6,131 nt of DNA from Emcibacter sp. (lineage in GTDB: Bacteria > Pseudomonadota > Alphaproteobacteria > Sphingomonadales > Emcibacteraceae): contig JAESPY010000134.1 in assembly GCA_016765435.1 (NCBI GenBank), positions 2,025 through 8,155 on the forward strand, read 5' to 3'. The notes below the pieces were generated by a model, which saw only the letters and a program-made list of their open reading frames with translations, was not told the DNA's origin and ran no database searches. Below are positions 5,383 through 6,131 of the stretch, in pieces. A program made the translations under genes and the position numbers. How positions within the stretch are numbered: position 1 is the first letter of the stretch; each line of letters begins with the position of its first letter.

Positions 5383-6117
5383 ATGGATTTGAACATTAAA
5401 GGACGTACCGCCCTTATCACCGGGGGATCAAAAGGATTGGGTTTCGCCAGTGCGGAGGCCATGGCCCGTGAGGGGGTAAAGCTTGCTCTTGCAGCCCGGA
5501 CCGAAGAAACCTTGCGGAAAGCCGCCGAAAGCATTGGGGCCATACCGATCGTATCCGATCTGTCGGATCGGGCCGGGGTTTTGGCTTGTATCGATAAAAC
5601 GCGGGACGTGATTGGCGACCCTGATATTCTGGTGATAAATACTGGAGGGCCACAACCGGCGACTTTCGCAGAAAGCACCCCCGATGGCTGGCGTACCGCC
5701 ACGGATCAGCTGTTTCATTTTACGATCGAAATGATAACCGCCTTTCTGGAACCTATGAAACAAAAAGGCTGGGGCCGGATTGTGGTGATAACTTCTTTTG
5801 CCGCCAAGGAACCTGTGCCGAATTTGCTCTATTCCAACGCATTACGGGCCGGAATCCACGGACTGGTCAACAGCATCGCTTCCGAGGTGGCGGCGGATGG
5901 CGTGACCATCAATGCGGTGATGCCCGGTTTTATCAAGACGGACCGGATGACGAGCATGGGGCTTGATCTGGACCGCGTGGCAAAGACTATTCCGGCAAAA
6001 CGGTTGGGACAGCCATCTGAGCTGGGTGATCTGGTGGCGTTTCTTTGTTCGGAACGTGCGACCTATATCAATGGGCAGGCCATCGCCTGTGACGGCGGCC
6101 TGTTGCAGGGGATATAA
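5383..6117 (+). CDS. Short-chain dehydrogenase/reductase with altered catalytic residues
   Basis: A 244-residue Rossmann-fold protein of the classical SDR size. The cofactor site is intact: TGGSKGLG at 13-20 (TGxxxGxG), Arg39 after the second strand (suggesting NADP(H) preference), Asp59 in VSDLSD, and NTGGP at 86-90 in place of the usual NNAG. PG at 181-182 and the C-terminal ACDGGL (235-240) are typical of FabG-like SDRs. The catalytic centre is unusual. Ser138 is kept, but with canonical numbering S138-Y151-K155 the Tyr position is Ser151 and the Lys position is Arg155 (YSNALRAG, 150-157); the usual catalytic Asn appears replaced near Gln109. A Tyr is present one residue early, at 150. I recall a group of FabG-like SDRs with an SN..R version of this motif, so this is probably a subfamily trait rather than decay. 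The substrate is unknown, and the label 3-oxoacyl-ACP reductase would be unsafe. A good ribosome binding site precedes the ATG, 42 nt after the nitroreductase gene. Confidence 0.9.
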   Translation: MDLNIKGRTALITGGSKGLGFASAEAMAREGVKLALAARTEETLRKAAESIGAIPIVSDLSDRAGVLACIDKTRDVIGDPDILVINTGGPQPATFAESTPDGWRTATDQLFHFTIEMITAFLEPMKQKGWGRIVVITSFAAKEPVPNLLYSNALRAGIHGLVNSIASEVAADGVTINAVMPGFIKTDRMTSMGLDLDRVAKTIPAKRLGQPSELGDLVAFLCSERATYINGQAIACDGGLLQGI

Positions 6118-6131
6118 GCGCTTAGTGAATG

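Noticed and set aside
6125..6131. GTG at 6125 or ATG at 6129 as the start of a next gene
   Set aside because: At most two codons are visible and no well-spaced ribosome binding site supports either.

Overview
The window looks like a chromosomal segment of an alphaproteobacterium of middling GC content. This rests on the style of the ApaG, TrkH and ArgE proteins and on roughly 48-53% GC in lines I counted within conserved genes. It is an inference from protein style, not a database match. The left part is a plus-strand housekeeping run. It starts with the 3' part of apaG, followed after 18 nt by folE (GTP cyclohydrolase I, GTG start). A 27-bp tandem repeat array then begins on the folE stop codon and runs to just before a TrkH-type potassium uptake channel gene, which starts with TTG.

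The middle (about 2560-3570) is clearly AT-rich. Two 60-base lines counted inside its gene have 33% and 37% GC. It carries one minus-strand gene, convergent with trkH, for an unrecognised six-helix membrane protein with acidic and histidine residues in or next to its helices. A 273-nt intergenic stretch follows. It contains competing inverted repeats, a possible 19-codon leader ORF and a weak promoter candidate.

The right part is a compact plus-strand run: an M20-family acetylornithine deacetylase (argE-like), a nitroreductase-family flavoprotein starting 3 nt after it, and 42 nt further a short-chain dehydrogenase/reductase. The spacing suggests co-transcription, but the sequence shows no shared pathway. 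The last gene has lost the canonical SDR catalytic Tyr and Lys: Ser and Arg stand at the expected positions.

I found no convincing new multi-gene system. The items most worth a second look are the 27-bp repeat array fused to the folE stop codon, the divergent SDR active site, and the orphan membrane protein in the AT-rich patch. No tRNA, rRNA, CRISPR or insertion sequence was seen.
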